Below, in pieces: positions 58,827 to 64,000 of a stretch of 64,000 nt of DNA. The position numbers and the translations under genes were made by a program. Positions within the stretch are counted from its first letter, which is position 1; each line of letters opens with the position of its first letter. Below the pieces are notes generated by a model. That model ran no database searches, had not been told where the DNA came from, and was given only the letters and a program-made list of their open reading frames with translations. The stretch covers positions 399,603,993-399,667,992 of the forward strand of contig NC_058520.1 of assembly GCF_904849725.1 (NCBI RefSeq). Direction: 5' to 3'. This DNA is from Hordeum vulgare subsp. vulgare. Its lineage: Eukaryota > Streptophyta > Magnoliopsida > Poales > Poaceae.

Positions 58827-61800
58827 AAGCCTTTCAGTCCCAAACAAGTTGGTGTAGGCTAGAGTGGAAACCCATAAGATCTCAAAACCAAGTCAAGGCT
58901 CTGGAACATGGATAGCTAACTTCCACGCACCCCTGTCCATGGCTAAGTCTTGGTCGATATTACGAACCTTCAGGTCTCTCTTAACGGACTCCTCCCATGT
59001 CAAGTTTGGTCTACCACGACCCCTCTTAACATTCTCAGCACACTTTAACCGTCCGCTGTGCACCGGCGCTTCCGATGGCCTCCGTTGAGTATGTCCAAAC
59101 CATCTCAGATGATGCTGGACCAGCTTCTCTTCAATCGGTGCTACCCCAAGTCTCTCTCGTATATCGTCATTCCGTACCCGATCCTTCCTTGTGTGGCCAC
59201 ATATCCATCTTAACATGCGCATCTCTGCTACACCTAACTGTTGGATATGTCGTCTCCTGGTTGGCCAACACTGTGCGCCATACAACATCGCAGGTCGGAT
59301 AGCTGTCCTATAAAACCCGCCTTTTATCTTTTGTGGCACTCTCTTGTCACAGAGTACGCCAGAAGCTTGGCGCCACTTCATCCACCCAGCCTTGATTCGG
59401 TGGCCCACGTCTTCATCGATATCGCCATCCTTCTGCAACATGGACCCCAAATATCGAAACGTGTCTCTCTCCGGTACCACCTGCCCACCAAGGCTAACCT
59501 CTCCATCCTCGTGCCTAGTAGCACTAAAACCGCACCTCATGTATTCAATTTTAGTTCTACTAAGCCTAAAACCTTTCGATTCTAGAGTCCGCCTCCATAA
59601 CTCTAACTTTCCATTAACCCCCGTTCGGCTATCATCGACTAGCACCACATCATCCGCAAAAAGCATACACCATGGGATATCTCCTTGTATATCCCTTGTG
59701 ACCTCATCCATCACCAAATTAAAAAGATAAGGGCTCAAAGATGACCCTTGTTATAGCCCTATTCTAATCGGAAAGTCATCGGTGTCGCCATCACTTGTTC
59801 GAACACTTGTCACAACATTATCATACATATCCTTGATGAGGGTAATGTACTATATTGGGACTTTGTGTTTCTCCAAGGCCCACCACATGACATTCCGAGG
59901 TATCTTATCATAGGCCTTCTCCAAATCAATGAAGACCATATGAAGGTCCTTCTTTTGCTCCTTGTATCTCTCCATCAGCTGTCGTACCAAGAAGATGGCT
60001 TCCATGGTAGACCTCCCAGGCATGACACCAAATTGGTTTTTGGTCACGCTTGTTAACCTTCTTAAGCGGTGTGCAATGACTCTCTCCCATAACTTCATAG
60101 TATGGCTGATCAGCTTAAATTCGCGGTAATTAGTACAACTTTGAACAACCCCCTTGTTCTTAAAGATTGGTACTAAAATACTCCGCCTCCATTCTTCGGG
60201 CATCTTGTTTGACCGAAAAATGAGGTTGAAAAGCTTAGTTAGCCATACTATCGCTATGTCTCCAAGGCTTCTCCACACCTCGATGGGGATACCATCAGGA
60301 CCCATCGCTTTGCCTACTTTCATACTTTTTAACGCCTCCTTAACCTCACACTCCTGGATACGTCGCACAAAGCACATGCTGGTATCATCAAAGGAGTCGT
60401 CTAGCTCAATGGTAGAGCTATCAACCTCTCCATTGTAAAGGTTGTCAAAGTACTCCCGCCATCTACGCTTGATCGCCTCATCCTTCACAAGAAGCTGATC
60501 ATCTCCGTCCTTGATGCATTTGACTTCGTCGACATCCCTCATCTTCCTCTCCCTAATCTTGGCCATCTTATAGATGTCCCTTTCGCCTTCCTTATTGTTT
60601 AAACGTTGGTAGAGGTCCTCATACGCCCGACCTCTTGCTTCAGTCACCGCCCGCTTTGCTGCCTTCTTCGCCACCTTATACTTCTCCATGTTAGTTGCAC
60701 TCCTGTCCAGATATAGGCATCTGAAACAACCCTTCTTCTCCCTAATAACCTTCTAGACCTCATCGTTCCACCACCAGGTGTCCTTAGCTTCCCTTCTACT
60801 TCCCTTGGTCACCCCAAACTCCTCTACAGCGACCTTCCGCAAGAAGGTCGCCATACTCGTCCACATCTAGTTTGCATCGCCTCCTTCCACCCAAGGGCCC
60901 TCCTTAATGACCCTCTCCCTGAAAGCCTGGGATGCCTTCCCCTTGAGCTTCCACCACTTCGTTCTAGCGACTTTGGCACGCTTATCCCGTTGGACACGAA
61001 CCCTAAAGCGGAAGTCAGCAACCACAAGCTTATGTTGAGGGACAACACTCTCTCCAGGTATTGCTTTACAATCAATGCAAGCGCGTCTGTCTTCTCTTCT
61101 AGAGAGGACAAAATCAATCTGGCTAGAGTGTAGACCACTAATGAACATCACTAGATGGGATTCTCTCTTTCTAAAGAGGGTGTTAACTACAACCATGTCA
61201 TAGGCTAGAGCGAAGCTCAGGGCATCTTCTCCTTCTTGGTTCCTGATGCCATAGCCAAAGCCCCCATGCACCCTTTCAAAAGCTGTGTTAGATGTACCCA
61301 CATGGCCATTGAGGTCTCCTCCTATGAAGAGCTTCTCACCAATAGGTACCCTCCTAACCAAGTCCTCCAGGCCTTCCCAGAACTCCCTCTTGGTGCTCTC
61401 ATTGTGGCCTACTTGCGGGGCATACGCGCTGATAACATTGAGGACCATGTCCCCAACTACCAGCTTGACAAGGATCATCCGGTCCCCTTGCCTCTTAACG
61501 TCCACAACTCCATCCCTAAGGATCTTGTTGACCAAGATGCCTACTGCATTCTTGTTTGAAGTTGTCCCCGTGTACCACAACTTGAAGCCGGTATCCTCCA
61601 CCTCCTTCGCCTTTTGTCCCTTCCATTTGGTCTCTTGGACACATAGGACATCAACACGCCTCCTCACCACCGTATCAACTAGCTCTCGTAACTTACCCGT
61701 CAGGGACCCTACGTTCTAGCTACCTAAGCGTATCCTCCTAGGCTCGGCTAACTTCCTTACCCTCCGCACTCGTCGAGTCAAATACGAAGACCCTTGCTCA

Positions 61801-61865
61801 TTTTTCACTACACCGGGGCGTCGGTGCAGCGCGCCACTAAGGATGCGGCGACCCAACCCTTGCTC
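58805..61865 (-). mobile_element. RTE-like LINE, about 3.06 kb, near full length
   Basis: Flanked by a 20-bp direct repeat, agtggaatcaatagagatac (58785-58804 and 61866-61885), and ending on the minus strand in a (ttg)n tail (plus strand acaacaac..., 58803-58826). A single ORF carries an endonuclease followed by reverse transcriptase. One ORF, a short simple-repeat tail and about 3 kb length suggest the RTE clade. Confidence 0.92.
58893..61837 (-). pseudogene. Endonuclease-reverse transcriptase of the RTE-like LINE
   Basis: The protein nicks target DNA and copies its own RNA there. The endonuclease lies at about 61740-61000: NVGSLTGKLREL, VDVLCVQETKWKG, KLFIGGDLNGHVG, SQIDFVLSRR and PQHKLVVADF keep the usual catalytic blocks. 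Reverse transcriptase lies at about 60380-59560: [49 protein letters not shown] and the active site LFADDVVLVDDS. The C-terminal part (QHHLRWFGHTQRRPSEAPVH) follows. Stops at 61717, 60866, about 60753, 59849 and about 59752 make it non-functional. Long frames survive between them, so decay is recent or moderate. Confidence 0.92.
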
Positions 61866-63500
61866 AGTGGAATCAATAGAGATACTAGAAACAATATCAT
61901 TGGAATTAGCATTAGTGTTGTTGTTACTGGTTTTCTTAGCTTTAACTTGTGGAACAAAATTAGACAAGAGTAATAATTTGCCTAGATAAGAAGAACTCTT
62001 ATTTCTAACATTGTTACTCGAAGCATAACTTCTCATGAGGTCTTACAAGCCCTCTATGTTCTTATTGAGTAGATTAATGAGCTAACTTACGAGTTTTTTA
62101 TTCTTTAGTTAGACGCACAATCTCCTTCTTATCATCATCATGCGACTTATCTTGACTAGTATGATTATAATCAAGTTCATATTGACTAACATTACTAGTT
62201 TTATAAAAGAGCAAGTCATCATCTCCAAGTAAGTCGTCCTCATCACTATTACAGTCAACGTATTCGGGGTCTTATACCTTGGGGCCTTTAGCCATGAAGA
62301 AACTTCAAATTCCTTCATTTGATGAATCAAATATGTCATAGGAATTGGAGAATACGAGTGCTAATCCGGCAACACCTTCATCATGACTATAGTCAGAGTT
62401 GGAGTGGTAGCTTCTCTAATACTGGTTGTCAGATTTGGAGTCGGATACCCATTCACCAAAATGATCTTGATGTATTCTTCTCGAGTGGCTCTTGGTGTAG
62501 TTGTCCTTCTTCACTGAGTCCTTGCTTCTCCGAGAGTGTCTTCGTTCATAATGATCTTATCTACTCCTTCTCTCTCTTCGAGGTGACTCATATCTTCAGA
62601 TTATTATTCTAGGTTTCTCTTCTTTTCTGGGGTGAGGGAGGGGTACGCATTGTAATACTGTCCAGGCCATCAACAATTGTAACAATTCGGTCACGACTAG
62701 ATGAACACTTCTCTTCATATCTTTACTTGGAGCTTCTCTCTTTGCCTCTACTCTTGTAGAACTTGTTGAATTTCTTGATCATGTGGCTTACCTATTTATT
62801 CGCAACAAGGTTGTCATTTGAGGTAGTGGGAGTGTCACTTGAAGCTTTGTATGCACCGCTTGACTTGTTATGAAGCTCTTCTTTGTCTTTGAGTGACATC
62901 TCATGAGAAACAATCCTTCCAATGACCTCCATTGGCCTCAGATCTTTGTACTTTGGCATCATTTGGATCAATGTGCACACGGTGTCATATTTTCCATCCA
63001 AGGCTCTAACGATCTTCTTGATGATGAATTTGTCGGTCATCTCTTCGCTTCCTCATTTCTGATGAGAGCGGTCCTAGAGTACATTTTAGTGACTCCTACA
63101 CCATCATTCATCTTGAAATTGTCAAGTTGACTTTGTAGCACATATAACTAAGATTCCCTGACGTATTCGGTACCTTCGTGCATATCAACCAAAGTATCCC
63201 AAATTTCCTTAGCATTCTCAAGACGACTAATCTTGTTGAACTCTTCGGGGCATAGGCAGTTAAGTAGAATGTTGCATGCTTGAGCGTTGTATTGAACATC
63301 TTCAATTCTTCCATGGTCTCTTCACGATCTGGTTCCCTTCCATTGCCAAACAATTCACCTTGCAATCAAACACGAAGAACATCCCAAACGGTGGGGTTAT
63401 GACCAAGGATATGCATTTTCATTTTATGCTTCCAACAAGCAAAGTTTGTACCATCAAAATATGGACCTCTACGGTGGTAATTTCTCTCACTAGACGCCAT
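61866..63500 (-). pseudogene. gag: gag of element J, N-terminal and middle segments (copia type)
   Basis: ATG at 63500 (MASSERNYHRRGPYFDGTNF, then ACWKHKMKMHIL), the opening of copia-type UBN2 gag proteins. It continues, in changing frames, through LQGELFGNGREPDREETMEE (about 63350), MTDKFIIKKIVRALDGKYD (63040) and IGRIVSHEMSLKDKEELHNK. A decayed CCHC knuckle is near 62680 (NCYNC kept, later ligands lost). An acidic Asp-rich part follows near 62200 and SSYLGKLLLLSNFVPQVKAK near 61970. Many stops and shifts. No protease, integrase or RT follows. Confidence 0.78.
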
Positions 63501-63539
63501 ACTCTCCTAGGTTGTGAAATCAATGCAATGGCGACCAAT
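63501..63539 (-). other. Short leader before the J gag
   Basis: Only 39 bases lie between the gag ATG and the H-type LTR. No primer binding site can be read, so the LTR at 63540 is probably a separate insertion and not J's own. Confidence 0.5.
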
Positions 63540-64000
63540 TGTAATGCCCAAGATGCGATCCTATCCTTATTTTGGCGCGAGGGCCTCGACGGGGATAGAA
63601 ACGCATCTCGTCGTTTCGCAAGAATGGATATCGTTAAAAGTACATGTACAGAATAGATGAGTATATGGAATTGGCTTACAATCGCCACAAGCTTCATCAA
63701 GTTCACATCAATACAGCAATATCCAGTCATCATGAAGAAGAGCAAGGTCTGTCTACGGACGAAAACAAACGATAAAAGAATGACGTCCATTCTTGCTATC
63801 CCAAGATGCTAGCCTGGAACCCATTCTAGATCGATGAAGAAGAAGAATAAGAAGAAACTCCAAATAGAACAATCATCGTGCTGACGTCAAAGTAACCCTT
63901 TACATGTACCTGCAACTGGTGTTGTAGTAATCTGTGAGCCACAGGGGACTCATCAATCTCATTTCCAAAGGTATCAAGACTAGCAAAGCTTAATGGGTGA
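63540..64000 (-). repeat. H-type LTR, 3' end only, runs off the window
   Basis: On the minus strand it ends ...CTTGGGCATTACA at 63540. It matches the last 460 bases of H (37846-38306) throughout, including the (ttc)n run (about 63838-63866). The plus-strand bases before it, ccaat (63535-63539), are a candidate duplication. Confidence 0.88.

Noticed and set aside
60867..61559. Plus-strand ORFs opposite the LINE (for example 61236-61559, 59241-59730)
   Set aside because: Antisense to the endonuclease and reverse transcriptase, whose motifs are clear on the minus strand.

Overview
The window looks like intergenic DNA from a large grass genome, most likely Triticeae (wheat, barley, rye or goatgrass). 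The evidence is internal: several kinds of long LTR retrotransposon nested in one another, tRNA-Asp and initiator-tRNA-Met primer sites, LTRs opening with the TGATACGTCTCC text I associate with Sabrina/WHAM-type elements, a Mutator-like transposon and an RTE-like LINE. I see no ordinary host gene, no rRNA or tRNA gene and no CRISPR array. Nearly all coding sequence is broken transposon protein. Family names are from memory and need checking against a repeat library; boundaries and target-site duplications (TSDs) were read from the sequence.

The oldest layer is a non-autonomous LTR-type element (J), on the minus strand. It supplies a copia-type gag remnant (63500 to about 58330, split by an RTE LINE at 58805-61865 with a 20-bp TSD). 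It also appears to supply a second transcription unit with TATA box, 5' intron and ORF (57276 to 5151). That second ORF is cut three times: by F at its far end (1-5150), by D (5454-12466) and by A (12747-55783). F is the right part of a Ty3/gypsy chromovirus whose 3' LTR contains an 848-bp-arm palindrome. D is a complete 7.0-kb minus-strand Sabrina/WHAM-like element with TSD ACATC.

Element A is an old Sabrina/WHAM-like element. Its 3' LTR was opened by B (19038-44776, TSD AGAGG) and then by C (about 45294-55695). B is a chromovirus with 4.0-kb LTRs, a primer site for initiator tRNA-Met, a pre-gag ORF between two intron-like segments, and broken gag, protease, reverse transcriptase, RNase H, integrase and chromodomain-like segments. 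B was itself entered by G (24934-31788, TSD ACCTT, in gag) and by H (33480-38306, TSD CCAAT, in reverse transcriptase), a 4.8-kb solo LTR with an internal exon-intron layout. C is a truncated minus-strand LTR. Inside C lies an 8.05-kb Mutator-like element (46854-54902) with about 160-bp terminal inverted repeats, a decayed MuDR-type transposase on one strand and an unrecognised 141-codon ORF converging on it from the other end.

The window closes with the start of a second copy of the H-type LTR (63540-64000, minus strand). The points most worth following are: the stem-loop motifs kept immediately after gag in the three Sabrina-like elements, with one compensatory base-pair change; the palindromic LTR; the two-gene Mutator-like element; the intron-like segments in the B leader and H LTR; and the extra promoter-bearing ORF of the J element.
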